A stretch of 51,296 bases of DNA from an uncultured Cardiobacterium sp. (GTDB lineage: Bacteria > Pseudomonadota > Gammaproteobacteria > Cardiobacteriales > Cardiobacteriaceae), in the NCBI RefSeq assembly GCF_938028825.1, contig NZ_CALIZP010000009.1, positions 1 to 51,296 of the forward strand, in the 5' to 3' direction. Below the pieces are notes generated by a model, which did not search any database, was not told where the DNA came from, and worked only from the letters and a program-made list of their open reading frames with translations. This document shows positions 35,671-43,420 of the stretch, one piece after another. Made by a program: the position numbers and the translations under genes. The number at the start of each line of letters is the position of its first letter. Position 1 is the first letter of the stretch.

Positions 35671-35874
35671 TCAGTGAATCTGGCTGCCGATGACGCCGCC
35701 CAGCGCGGCCCCGCCGAGAATCGCGCCGGTATCGCCGCCGATCATGCTGCCGGCGGCACCGCCGACGGCGGCACCGATGGCGGTATTGCGTTGTGCCGGG
35801 GTCAGGCTGCTGCACGCGGTGAGGGAAGCGAGCAGGGTAAGGGCAAGGATGCCTTTGTTCAGTACGGATTTCAT
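35671..35874 (-). CDS. OsmB-like glycine-zipper lipoprotein
   Basis: A 67-residue outer-membrane-type lipoprotein resembling the osmotically induced OsmB. The signal MKSVLNKGILALTLLASLTAC has lipobox LTAC with cysteine at residue 21 followed by SSLTPAQRNTAIGAA. Then comes a glycine zipper (VGGAAGSMIGGDTGAILGGA) that forms a membrane-associating hairpin. Length agrees with OsmB (72). ATG 35874 has GGAGACGCTC before it; the open frame is 23 codons longer but lacks a signal there. Function in this family is not settled; stress induction is the usual pattern. Confidence 0.85.
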   Translation of the reverse strand: MKSVLNKGILALTLLASLTACSSLTPAQRNTAIGAAVGGAAGSMIGGDTGAILGGAALGGVIGSQIH

Positions 35875-35977
35875 GAGCGTCTCCATGTAAGTGCGGTCTG
35901 CACGAATGTGCGCGCTAAGTATCGCACAGCACCGCGCGCGCAAAGCTGAACGCTGTCTTACTTTTCCGCAAGCCGGA

Positions 35978-36916
35978 TTACGGCGTCATGGGTTCGACGG
36001 CGATGGCGGCGGGTTCCGGCGCTTCCCTGATGATGCCGTGTTCTTTGAGGAAGGCGGCGAAGCGGCGGTAGCGGGCATTGTCCAGCGCGCCGGGGCGCAG
36101 GGCGAGGCGGCGCAGGGTGTCGCGGTAGGCGCGGCGGTTCAGTTCGTCGTCAAGATCGGGCCTGGCCTTGATGATGCTCTGCCAGGCTTCGTCGGGATGG
36201 TTCAGGGTGTATTGGGTCGCGCTTTCCAGCGCCCGGTTGAGGCGGGCGCTGCGGTCGGCGTCGTATTGTTCGCGGTTCGCAACGAGGATGAGTTCGTCGT
36301 AGGCGGGAATGCCGTGTTCTTCGAGGTAGTAAGCGCGGCCGGGGTGGCCGTCGAGGGTCATTTGCGTCAGCTCGAAGTTGCGCATGCCGCCGATGGTGGC
36401 GTCCACTTGCCCGCTGATGAGCGCGGGGTTGAGGTTCCAGTTGACGTTGACGAGTTCGACGTCGGCAGGCGCGAGGCCGTCGTTCGCGAGCAGGCCGTGC
36501 AGGATGGCTTCGTCCACACCGGCGACGCTGTAACCGATTTTTTTGCCTTTGAGGTCGGCGATGCGGCGGATGTCGCTGTCGGCGCGGACGATGAGGCTGT
36601 TGAGCGGGGTGGCGATGAGGGTGGCGGTGCGGATGAGCGGCAGGCCTTCCTGGTGGTGCAGGTAGAGTTGCGGCTGGTAGCTGACGGCGTAGTCGGCTTT
36701 GCCGGCGGCGACGAGTTTCGGCGGCAGCGACGGGTCGGAGGGTTCTTCGAGGGTGATGTCGAGACCGTTTGCGGCAAAGTAGCCGCGTTCCTGCGCGATG
36801 ATGAGTGCGGTGTGGTTGGGGTTCAGGAACCAGTCGAGGATGATGGTGGCTTTGTCGGCGGCGCTCGCGTGGAGGGCGGCGGTGGCGAGGACGAGGATCA
36901 GGATGAGGTGTTTCAT
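35978..36916 (-). CDS. thiY: Thiamine-pyrimidine (HMP) ABC transporter binding protein ThiY
   Basis: Periplasmic NMT1/THI5-fold protein binding the thiamine pyrimidine precursor N-formyl-HMP or HMP. The signal peptide MKHLILILVLATAALHASAA is followed by ADKATIILDWFLNPNHTALI, the characteristic ThiY/THI5 start. KKIGYSVAGVDEAILHGLL and GQVDATIGGMRNFELTQ are ligand-site segments. The 312-aa length is standard. ATG 36916 lies 17 bp after thiX. Last gene of thiD-thiZ-thiX-thiY, all downstream of the TPP riboswitch. Confidence 0.9.
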   Translation of the reverse strand: MKHLILILVLATAALHASAADKATIILDWFLNPNHTALIIAQERGYFAANGLDITLEEPSDPSLPPKLVAAGKADYAVSYQPQLYLHHQEGLPLIRTATLIATPLNSLIVRADSDIRRIADLKGKKIGYSVAGVDEAILHGLLANDGLAPADVELVNVNWNLNPALISGQVDATIGGMRNFELTQMTLDGHPGRAYYLEEHGIPAYDELILVANREQYDADRSARLNRALESATQYTLNHPDEAWQSIIKARPDLDDELNRRAYRDTLRRLALRPGALDNARYRRFAAFLKEHGIIREAPEPAAIAVEPMTP

Positions 36917-36933
36917 GAGGGTTTTCCGGTTAG

Positions 36934-37680
36934 TCAGGAGACGGGTTGCCAGCGGATGAGGCGGTTGAGGAAGCGGTCGGTGGCGGTGTAAAGGCCGAGG
37001 GTGATGATGACGAGGACGGTCAGGGCGGCGAAGAGCAGGGCACTCTGGCTGCGCGCGTTGGCGTAGGTCATGAGATAGCCGAGGCCTTTGCTGCCGCCGA
37101 CCCATTCGCCGATGACGGCGCCGATGGGGGCGATGGCGACGGCGACGCGCAGTCCGGAGGCAAAGGAAGGCAGGGCGGCGGGCAGGCGGATGTGGATGAG
37201 GGTGCGCCACGCGTTTGCCCCCATGCTGTGCGCGAGGTCGAGGTAGCCGGGCGGGGTACGGCGCAGGCCGTCGTAGGCGGCGGTAGTGATGGGAAAGTAG
37301 ATGATGAGCACGGTCATGAGGATTTTCGGCAGGATGCCGAAGCCGAACCACAGGGTCAGGAGCGGGGCGAGGGCATAGACGGGGATGGCTTGCGAGGAGA
37401 CGAGCAGCGGCGCGAGCAGTTCGCGCAGGAGGCGGCTGTATTGCAGGGCAAGCGCGGTGAGGCTGCCGAGGGCGGTGCCGATGAGCAGGCCGAGGCCGAT
37501 TTCGCCGAGGGTGATGGCGGCGTGGGTGAGCAGTTGCGCGCGGGCGCTGTATATTCTGGCGAAGACGGCGGCGGGCGGCGGCAGGATGTAGGGCGGCGCG
37601 GCGAGGGTGGCGAGTTGCCACAGGGCGAGCAGGACGGCGGTTACGGCGCAGGTTTTGCCGAGGCGGCGGACGAAGGTCAT
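36934..37680 (-). CDS. thiX: Thiamine-pyrimidine ABC transporter permease ThiX
   Basis: Inner-membrane permease of the SsuC/TauC/ThiX type. The 248-residue protein has six hydrophobic segments and the EAA-like cytoplasmic loop ANAWRTLIHIRLPAALPSFA (about residues 155-174) that contacts the ATPase. The stop-start overlap ATGA at 37677-37680 couples it to thiZ. Substrate is taken from the neighbouring ThiY and ThiD, not from the permease itself. Confidence 0.9.
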   Translation of the reverse strand: MTFVRRLGKTCAVTAVLLALWQLATLAAPPYILPPPAAVFARIYSARAQLLTHAAITLGEIGLGLLIGTALGSLTALALQYSRLLRELLAPLLVSSQAIPVYALAPLLTLWFGFGILPKILMTVLIIYFPITTAAYDGLRRTPPGYLDLAHSMGANAWRTLIHIRLPAALPSFASGLRVAVAIAPIGAVIGEWVGGSKGLGYLMTYANARSQSALLFAALTVLVIITLGLYTATDRFLNRLIRWQPVS

Positions 37681-38321
37681 GTGCCGAGTTCCTCCATGAG
37701 TTGCGCGGGGTCGCGGCCCGGCGGCTGAGCGTGCAGGCCGGTTGTGTCGAGGATGTAGAGGTGGTCGGCGAGGCGCAGCGCTTCGCCGGGGTCGTGGGTA
37801 ATCATGATGACGGTTTTATCCGTGAGCAGGCGCAGGGCGAGGTCTTGCAGTTGTTTGCGGGTAACGGCATCGACGGCGGAGAAGGGTTCGTCCATCAGGA
37901 GCAGGGGGCGATTTTCGTAGAGGGTGCGGGCGAGGGCGACGCGCTGCCGCTGCCCGCCGGAGAGTTGCGCGGGCCATTTGCCGGCGTGGGCGGCTAGGCC
38001 GACTGCGGCAAGCAGGGCATCCGCGCGCGGCAAATCAGGCGGTTCGCCGCGCAGGGTTGCGCCGAGGGTGGTGTTGGCGAGCGCCGTGCGCCACGGCAGG
38101 AGGTCATCCTGCTGCGCCATCAGGCTGTACGGCGGGCGGGTGATGTGGCCGTCATAAGCGGTGAGACCGGCAATGGCGCGCAGCAGGGTGGTCTTGCCCA
38201 CGCCGCTTTTGCCGAGGATGAGGTGGCGGCGCCCGGCGGCGAAGGTGTGGCTGAGGTCGCGGATGATGACCGTGCCGCCGTATTGCACGCCGAGCCGGGC
38301 GAGGGTGATATCCACATTCAC
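37677..38321 (-). CDS. thiZ: Thiamine-pyrimidine ABC transporter ATPase ThiZ
   Basis: Cytoplasmic ATP-binding subunit driving uptake of the thiamine pyrimidine. The 214-residue protein has Walker A LILGKSGVGKTTLLRA (about residues 34-49), the Q-loop near MAQQDD, the signature LSGGQRQRVALARTLY (about 120-135) and Walker B LLLMDEPFSAVD (about 139-150), then ITHDPGEAL. It starts with GTG: 38321 gives a 4-base overlap (GTGA) with the thiD stop; GTG 38324 one codon earlier is equally possible. It overlaps thiX by 4 bases at the other end. Confidence 0.92.
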   Translation of the reverse strand: MNVDITLARLGVQYGGTVIIRDLSHTFAAGRRHLILGKSGVGKTTLLRAIAGLTAYDGHITRPPYSLMAQQDDLLPWRTALANTTLGATLRGEPPDLPRADALLAAVGLAAHAGKWPAQLSGGQRQRVALARTLYENRPLLLMDEPFSAVDAVTRKQLQDLALRLLTDKTVIMITHDPGEALRLADHLYILDTTGLHAQPPGRDPAQLMEELGT

Positions 38322-39118
38322 CACCAGCGGTGGAAATGGTGCAGCGGGCCGTGGCCGTGCCCGACGTGCAGGCGGTCGGCGGCGGCGATGGCGGCGCTGA
38401 TGTAGTCCTTCGCCGCCTGCACCGCTTCGTGCAGCGGCAGGCCTTTGGCCAGTCCGGCGGTGATGGCGGCGGAGAGGGTGCAGCCGGTGCCGTGCGTGTT
38501 TTTACCCGGATAACGGGCGGCAGTGAGCCAAGTGGCACCGGCGGCGGTGAGGAGCAGGTCGTCGCTGCCGTCACCGGCGAGATGCCCGCCTTTGAGCAGC
38601 ACCGCGCCGCAGCCGAGCGCGAGCAGGTCGGCGGCGGCCTGCGCCATGTCGGCGCGCGTGGTAACGGCACGGCCGAGCAGCTCGCCCGCTTCGGGCAGGT
38701 TGGGGGTGATGAGGGTGGCGCGCGGGATGAGGCGTTCGCGCAGGGTGGCAATGGCGGCATCCGCCAGCAGCCGGTCGCCGCTTTTCGCGACCATCACCGG
38801 GTCGATGACGAGATACGGCGGGGCGTAGGCGGCGAGGCGGTCGGCGACGGCGTCGATAGTGGCGCTGTCGCCCAGCATGCCCGTTTTCACCGCCTGCGGC
38901 GGCAGGTCGGTAAAAACGGCGTCCAGCTGGGCGCGGATGAGGGCGGGGCTGACGGCTTCGGCGGCGGTAACGGCGCGGGTATTCTGCGCGGTAACGGCGG
39001 TGATGACGGAGGCGCCATAGACGCCGAGAGCGGAAAAGGTTTTGAGGTCGGCCTGGATACCGGCACCGCCGCCGGAATCGGAGCCGGCGATGGTGAGGGC
39101 GATGGCTGTGCGGGTCAT
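38318..39118 (-). CDS. thiD: Hydroxymethylpyrimidine/phosphomethylpyrimidine kinase
   Basis: Phosphorylates HMP and HMP-P to HMP-PP for thiamine phosphate synthesis. The 266-residue ribokinase-fold protein starts ALTIAGSDSGGGAGIQADLK (about residues 7-26) and has VIDPVMVAKSG (about 103-113), LITPNLPEAGELLG (about 134-147) and the catalytic-aspartate region as KNTHGTGCTLSAAITAGLA (about 204-222), where the usual D of the DTHGTGC pattern is N here. Length is standard. First gene of the operon; its ribosome site (AGGGAACC) lies inside a switching helix of the TPP riboswitch. Coupling to the HMP transporter means salvaged pyrimidine is trapped on entry. Confidence 0.93.
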   Translation of the reverse strand: MTRTAIALTIAGSDSGGGAGIQADLKTFSALGVYGASVITAVTAQNTRAVTAAEAVSPALIRAQLDAVFTDLPPQAVKTGMLGDSATIDAVADRLAAYAPPYLVIDPVMVAKSGDRLLADAAIATLRERLIPRATLITPNLPEAGELLGRAVTTRADMAQAAADLLALGCGAVLLKGGHLAGDGSDDLLLTAAGATWLTAARYPGKNTHGTGCTLSAAITAGLAKGLPLHEAVQAAKDYISAAIAAADRLHVGHGHGPLHHFHRWW

Positions 39119-39121
39119 GCA

Positions 39122-39157
39122 GGTTCCCTGTGACTGGATGAATAAAAACGGGAACCG
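39122..39157 (-). promoter_or_regulatory. Expression platform of the TPP riboswitch
   Basis: On the minus strand GGTTCCC (39156-39150) followed by G and TTTTT can pair either with GGGAAC of the aptamer P1 3' arm (39177-39172) or with GGGAACC (39128-39122), which overlaps the thiD ribosome site. The second pairing would hide the start; the first would free it, though its T run also resembles a terminator. Confidence 0.65.
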
Positions 39158-39167
39158 GCAGGCGGTG

Positions 39168-39252
39168 CCTTGTTCCCTCCGACGGTACTAACCGTTTCAG
39201 GTTCTACGGGTATTTCTCAGTTCCCGCCACCCCGGAAGGCAGGGGAACACCC
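39168..39252 (-). ncRNA. TPP riboswitch aptamer (THI element)
   Basis: The minus strand carries the conserved thi-box cores in order: CTGAGAAATACCCG, then GAACCTGAAACGGTTAGTAC and CGTCGGAGGGAA. The closing P1 stem is TGTTCCC (39249-39243) with GGGAACA (39177-39171). It precedes the thiD-thiZXY operon, the expected kind of target: salvage genes shut down by thiamine pyrophosphate. Confidence 0.95.
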
Positions 39253-39267
39253 CGACAAGCGGCACGG

Positions 39268-39273
39268 ATTATA
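39268..39273 (-). promoter_or_regulatory. Candidate -10 box of the thi operon
   Basis: Perfect TATAAT on the minus strand, about 20 bp upstream of the TPP aptamer. The -35 at 17 bp would be TTTTTC inside the terminator of the neighbouring gene, a weak match. Confidence 0.55.
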
Positions 39274-39291
39274 TAGCGCGCCCGCCGCATG

Positions 39292-39316
39292 AAAAAGCCC
39301 CGCATCGCGGGGCTTT
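39292..39316 (-). terminator. Terminator of the binding-protein gene
   Basis: On the minus strand AAAGCCCCGC and GCGGGGCTTTTT with loop GAT, directly after the stop at 39320. Confidence 0.9.
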
Positions 39317-39319
39317 GCC

Positions 39320-40282
39320 TTATCCGAACAGGCTCGCGTCCGGCTCCTTGCCGCCGACGATTTTCGGGTTGAGTTGGTACATTTCGTGCAGGAATTGCAG
39401 GATTTCCGCACTGATGTCTTTCGCACGCACGGCGGTCAGCGCGGAATGCCCGAAGGCGCGTTCCAGCGCGGGCACGGGCGCAGGCATGTAGTTGGCGGCG
39501 ATTTCCGCCGCGCTTTTGTTGTTGGCGGCGACCCAGTCCACGGCGGCAAGCAGGTCTTTGTCCAGCGCGGCAAGAAACGCGGCCTGCTCTTTGGCAGCGG
39601 TTTCCGATACCAGCAGCCCCGCCTGGGCAATGCCGTTCTTGCCGCCAAAGTATTCGTTCCAGCTGTGGTCCAGCGAGAAACTACGCTGCACCTCCACACC
39701 TTCCTGTTTGCCTTTGAGGATGGAAGCGCTGGCGAGCGGTTCGGGCAGCAGGGCGTTGGGGAAGTCTTTTTGCAGGAAGAGGGTCACGGCTTCCGGCGGC
39801 GTGGCGGTGTAGGTAACGAGGTTCGCAAGATCGATGCCCGCCCGCTTGGCGAGGATTTGCAGCACGAGGTCGGGCATGTCGCCCTTGAACGGCATGACGA
39901 TTTTCTGCCCGGCGAGGTCCTTGATGCCGGCGATGGTTTTGCCTTTGCTCATCACGGCGAGCAGGCCGCGCGTCATGATGTTGTGCAGGATGACGGGCTG
40001 GCCCTGCGCGCGCAGGTTGGCGGCGACGTAGCTGGGCACGATGCTGATTTCGATGCTTTTGTTCAGCAGACCCGCGCGCAGTTGGTCGGGGCTGCTCCAG
40101 CTTTTCACGGTGAAGGGGCGGATTTTGCGCGCCTCGCCCATCTCGGCGGCGACGGCGAGCAGCACGGTCGGCGTAACCGGCGGCCCCCACAGGGTAAAGG
40201 TGCTGTCGGCGGCGCGCAGCGGCAAGGCAGTGGCAGCAAGGGCGGCAGCGGTGGCGCTGATGAATTGGCGGCGTTTCAACAT
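39320..40282 (-). CDS. ABC-type binding protein of the NMT1/SsuA-TauA class, substrate unknown
   Basis: Periplasmic solute-binding protein. The N-terminus MLKRRQFISATAAALAATAL has a twin-arginine-like motif (RRQFIS) before a hydrophobic stretch, suggesting Tat or Sec export. The mature part begins ADSTFTLWGPPVTPTVLLAV and has SWSSPDQLRAGLLNKSIEIS (substrate-site strand) and KDLAGQKIVMPFKGDMPDLV, typical of nitrate/sulfonate/taurine or thiamine-precursor binders. Length 320. It has GGAGC upstream of ATG 40282 and a terminator of its own, so it is not part of the thi operon although adjacent. No permease or ATPase accompanies it. The substrate cannot be inferred; a second pyrimidine or sulfonate binder are both possible. 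Confidence 0.78.
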   Translation of the reverse strand: MLKRRQFISATAAALAATALPLRAADSTFTLWGPPVTPTVLLAVAAEMGEARKIRPFTVKSWSSPDQLRAGLLNKSIEISIVPSYVAANLRAQGQPVILHNIMTRGLLAVMSKGKTIAGIKDLAGQKIVMPFKGDMPDLVLQILAKRAGIDLANLVTYTATPPEAVTLFLQKDFPNALLPEPLASASILKGKQEGVEVQRSFSLDHSWNEYFGGKNGIAQAGLLVSETAAKEQAAFLAALDKDLLAAVDWVAANNKSAAEIAANYMPAPVPALERAFGHSALTAVRAKDISAEILQFLHEMYQLNPKIVGGKEPDASLFG

Positions 40283-40345
40283 AGGGATGCTCCGGTGTGA
40301 ATGTCCGGGACATTATAGGAATGGCGGCAGCAAATAGGAATGATT

Positions 40346-40366
40346 CCTGTCAATGGCCTTGACAGG
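40346..40366. repeat. Perfect inverted repeat CCTGTCAA-N5-TTGACAGG
   Basis: Eight-base arms around TGGCC lie between the binding-protein start and the tRNA terminator. There is no T run, so this is more likely an operator than a terminator. A TATAAT (minus, 40312-40317) lies between it and the binding-protein gene. Confidence 0.6.
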
Positions 40367-40375
40367 CATTGGGCA

Positions 40376-40398
40376 TAAAAAAAGCGCCTTGCGGCACT
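40376..40398 (-). terminator. Terminator of the tRNA cluster
   Basis: On the minus strand AGTGCC and GGCGCT around a GCAA tetraloop are followed by seven T, just after tRNA-His. Confidence 0.88.
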
Positions 40399-40408
40399 TC
40401 TCTGTTGA

Positions 40409-40486
40409 TGGGGTGGGTGATGGGAATCGAACCCACGACCTCCGGAATCACAATCCGGCGCTCTAACCATCTGAGCTACACCCACC
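40409..40486 (-). tRNA. tRNA-His (GTG)
   Basis: Full cloverleaf on the minus strand: GGTGGGTG acceptor with the extra G-1 paired to C73, D loop AGCTCAGATGGTTAGAGC, anticodon loop ATTGTGATT, T loop GGTTCGAATCC, and an encoded CCA end. Last tRNA of the three-gene transcript. Confidence 0.96.
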
Positions 40487-40497
40487 ATTGTTTGTTA

Positions 40498-40574
40498 TGG
40501 CGCACCCGACAGGACTCGAACCTGTAACCTACGGCTTAGAAGGCCGTTGCTCTATCCGGTTGAGCTACGGGCAC
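40498..40574 (-). tRNA. tRNA-Arg (TCT)
   Basis: Cloverleaf on the minus strand with acceptor GTGCCCG/CGGGTGC, anticodon loop CCTTCTAAG, T loop GGTTCGAGTCC and encoded CCA. It reads AGA, a rare codon in this GC-rich genome. Confidence 0.96.
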
Positions 40575-40584
40575 TTAACCTTGC

Positions 40585-40661
40585 TGGTCGGAGTAGAGGG
40601 ATTTGAACCCCCGACCCCCTGGTCCCAAACCAGATGCGCTACCAGACTGCGCTATACTCCG
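40585..40661 (-). tRNA. tRNA-Pro (TGG)
   Basis: Cloverleaf on the minus strand with acceptor CGGAGTA/TACTCCG, anticodon loop TTTGGGA, T loop GGTTCAAATCC and encoded CCA. First gene of the cluster after the promoter at 40680. Confidence 0.96.
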
Positions 40662-40679
40662 ACGCGGGATGAGGCGCGC

Positions 40680-40708
40680 ATTCTAGTGAGCGCCCCCCGC
40701 ATCGTCAA
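40680..40708 (-). promoter_or_regulatory. Promoter of the tRNA cluster with stringent discriminator
   Basis: On the minus strand TTGACG, a 17-bp spacer and TAGAAT, followed by a GC-rich discriminator (GCGCGCC) typical of promoters repressed by ppGpp/DksA. It lies between the channel stop (40724) and tRNA-Pro. Confidence 0.85.
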
Positions 40709-40723
40709 GCGCTTTCTCGGCGG

Positions 40724-43201
40724 CTACGAGGCGGGCGCGCCGTCGCTACCGCTGTCGGGCAGGTTGCTGAGATCGTCGGGTTTGGCGGCGGGTGGCGGGG
40801 CGGCGGATTTTTCCACAACCGGCGCGGCGGGGGCGGGTTTCTCTTCCGGCGCATGGCGGATGTGCAGCGGCGGCGCGTTGCCGTCCTTGTCCTGGCCGAA
40901 ATACACTTCCATATGCGGGAAAGGCATCTCGATGCCCGCCGCGTCGAAATACATCTTCACCAGACGGTTATAGGCGCGGCCGACCGCCCACTGATCGCCC
41001 GGCGTCGTCTTGATCGACACGCGCAGCATCACCGCGCTGTCAGCGAGCTGGGAAACCCCCTGAATATTAATCGGTTCCAGAATGTAGCGTTTCATCTCGC
41101 CCTTGACCAGCTCGTTGAACGCCGCGCGCAGCTGCTCCATCGCCTCATCCACATTCTCGCGGTAAGCGATGCCGTATTCGGCAATATGATTGGCGTGGCC
41201 GCGCATATAGTTCGACACCCGCGTCACATTGGAAAACGGAATCAGGTGATACGTCCCCGAACTGTCGCGGATGCCGACCGAGCGGATGCCCACCTGCTCG
41301 GCGCGGCCGGTGATGCCGTCCACCGTGACAATATCGCCGGTATTGATGGCATTCTCGATCTGGAAAAAAATCCCGGTAATCACGTCCTTTACCAGCGTCT
41401 GCGCGCCGAAACCGACCGCGAGGCCGAACACCCCGGCGCCGGCAATCAGCGGGCCGATATTGATGCCGACCTCCGTCAGCACCATCAGCGCGGCGCAGGC
41501 GAACACCACTACCGCCCAGCCGCTGCGCAGCAGCGACAACAGCGTCTGCGTCCGCACCCCCGGCGCGCCGCCGCCGATTTCCGGACTCAAAAACCGCTCG
41601 ATCCACACTACCGACACCAGCCACACCACTACCGCCACCGCCAGAATCAGGCAGACATTCCAGAAGCGGGCGAGCAGGGCGTGGCCAAGCGCCGACTGCT
41701 CCCACGCCGCCACATCCACCACATGCCATGTCGCAAGCAACTCGACAAACACCAGCCACACCAGCACCAGCCGCACGAGGCGCAGCGCCAGCGGCACAAA
41801 AAAATTCAGCCGCTTTTCCAGCCCGGGCAGACGCCGCGCCATATCCGACGCAAAACGGATGGGGCGGCGAATCCACTGCGACAACAACATCGACGCCAAC
41901 AGCCCGCCGCCGACCAATAACAGCGAATACAGCGTGCCGCGCAGCACGAACGGCAGCGACTTCTCGCCGCTGAGCAGCGTCAACACCAGCAACATCGAAA
42001 AATACACAATCGCCAGCCAGTGCCACAGCGGGGCGAGCACCCGCAGCGCGCCGGAAAAAATCGCACTCTCCGCACCATCCGCCGCCTGACGCAGCGCGAG
42101 GCGCACCGCCGTGCGCTGGCGGATGACCACCACCACACCATAAAAAAACGCACACAACGCCAGCAGCGCCGAAAACACCTGCCCCAGCGACGGCGACAAA
42201 AAAATCTTGATCAGCGGCAACACCACTAAATACCCATAACCGAGCAACTGCACCAGCGTCGCAAACCAGCGGTTCCAGAAACGCGCCGCCTTGTCCGTGC
42301 ACGGCAGCAGGCGCAGCCCCGGAAAACGCGGATAAAACACCATGCGGATCCCGATCCGCAGCCCCTCCACCGCCACCAGCGCGCGCACAAAAAATGCCGC
42401 CTGCGTTGACAGCACCCCGCTCTCGCCGACCACAAACACCGCCAGCACATTGGCGCACACATACGCGCAAAACAACAACAACCCGTCGCCGAGTGCCACC
42501 GCCGCCACCCCCAGCAAACGGCGCGACAGCGGCGACAACCGCGTCCCCTGCAACACCCAGTCCTGCAACCGCGCCTTCCCCCCGCGCGTGGCGCGGTGCA
42601 GCACCCACAAAAACGACAACGACACCGCCACAATCAAGGCCAGATTCAACGCCGTCTGCCGCAGTACCGCCCAATTCACCGCCTGCAACATCAAATCGCG
42701 GCCGCTGAACGCGCCCACCAGCGCGTCCCAACTCTCGGCAAAACGCGAACCCACCTCGCGCAACACCTGCACCCCGGCCTCCGCGACCTTCTTCGGCCAG
42801 GCGGCGGCAGACACCACCGCCGCGCGCGCATTCTCGGCGACCGACTGCAACGCCGCCGCCTCCGCCTGCCCCTCATCCTTCTTCTCACCCGCATCACCCG
42901 CAGCCTCCTGCCCGTCCGCCTGCGCATCCGCCGCCGCAGCGCCTGCCGCATCAGCCGGTGCCGTTGCTGCCGTTGCGGCAGCATCACCCGCCGCCCCGCC
43001 CTTCGCCGCCTGCGCCTTGTCCGCCGCTTCCAGCCGCCGCAACTCCGCAACAAGCGCCTTGCGCTGCGCCGGATTCTCCAGCACATCGGCGAGCGCCGCC
43101 CAGGCGGTGCCGTCATCCGTTTTGGCGGCACTATCCTTGCCGCCATTCGCTGCCCACACCGGAGCCATCAACAAACCCAATACCAATACCAGCCACCGCA
43201 T
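40724..43201 (-). CDS. Large MscS-family mechanosensitive channel (YbiO-like)
   Basis: Inner-membrane channel that opens on membrane tension in hypo-osmotic shock. The 825-residue protein has a signal-like N-terminus (MRWLVLVLGLLMAPVWAANG) and an Ala-rich, low-complexity periplasmic segment (about residues 40-150). About ten spans follow, then the MscS core near residue 610 with the pore-helix/beta-domain region GLAVGFGAQTLVKDVITGIF and INTGDIVTVDGITGRAEQVG. A long cytoplasmic C-terminus follows, ending in a Pro/Ala-rich tail. Length and layout resemble E. coli YbiO (741). ATG 43201 has GGAG 9 nt upstream; the open frame is 54 codons longer but that part does not look like protein. Confidence 0.88.
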   Translation of the reverse strand: MRWLVLVLGLLMAPVWAANGGKDSAAKTDDGTAWAALADVLENPAQRKALVAELRRLEAADKAQAAKGGAAGDAAATAATAPADAAGAAAADAQADGQEAAGDAGEKKDEGQAEAAALQSVAENARAAVVSAAAWPKKVAEAGVQVLREVGSRFAESWDALVGAFSGRDLMLQAVNWAVLRQTALNLALIVAVSLSFLWVLHRATRGGKARLQDWVLQGTRLSPLSRRLLGVAAVALGDGLLLFCAYVCANVLAVFVVGESGVLSTQAAFFVRALVAVEGLRIGIRMVFYPRFPGLRLLPCTDKAARFWNRWFATLVQLLGYGYLVVLPLIKIFLSPSLGQVFSALLALCAFFYGVVVVIRQRTAVRLALRQAADGAESAIFSGALRVLAPLWHWLAIVYFSMLLVLTLLSGEKSLPFVLRGTLYSLLLVGGGLLASMLLSQWIRRPIRFASDMARRLPGLEKRLNFFVPLALRLVRLVLVWLVFVELLATWHVVDVAAWEQSALGHALLARFWNVCLILAVAVVVWLVSVVWIERFLSPEIGGGAPGVRTQTLLSLLRSGWAVVVFACAALMVLTEVGINIGPLIAGAGVFGLAVGFGAQTLVKDVITGIFFQIENAINTGDIVTVDGITGRAEQVGIRSVGIRDSSGTYHLIPFSNVTRVSNYMRGHANHIAEYGIAYRENVDEAMEQLRAAFNELVKGEMKRYILEPINIQGVSQLADSAVMLRVSIKTTPGDQWAVGRAYNRLVKMYFDAAGIEMPFPHMEVYFGQDKDGNAPPLHIRHAPEEKPAPAAPVVEKSAAPPPAAKPDDLSNLPDSGSDGAPAS

Positions 43202-43420
43202 CGCGCGCTCCAACAAAAACCAAAGAAGCGCATACCATACACCAAGCCCGATGACGCCAAGCGGCATCGTTGCCGAGTGCGTGGCAAGCGCCGCAAACCG
43301 GCTCCAAAAGCGATGTGCGCCGACCCGATCAGGCGGGGAAAATCCCGCTTGGCGCTTTCCCAACCCTCACCCGGCGGCGGAGGGGCAGCTTTTTCGCGCC
43401 AGGCGGTGTCAATACGGGCG

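Noticed and set aside
35887..35895. AAGTGCGGT, identical to the Pasteurellaceae DNA uptake core
   Set aside because: Only one copy was noticed in the window, so it is expected by chance.
43202..43420. Start of the mechanosensitive channel further upstream at 43363
   Set aside because: The added 54 codons are not protein-like and would remove the signal-like N-terminus from the start; ATG 43201 has its own GGAG site.
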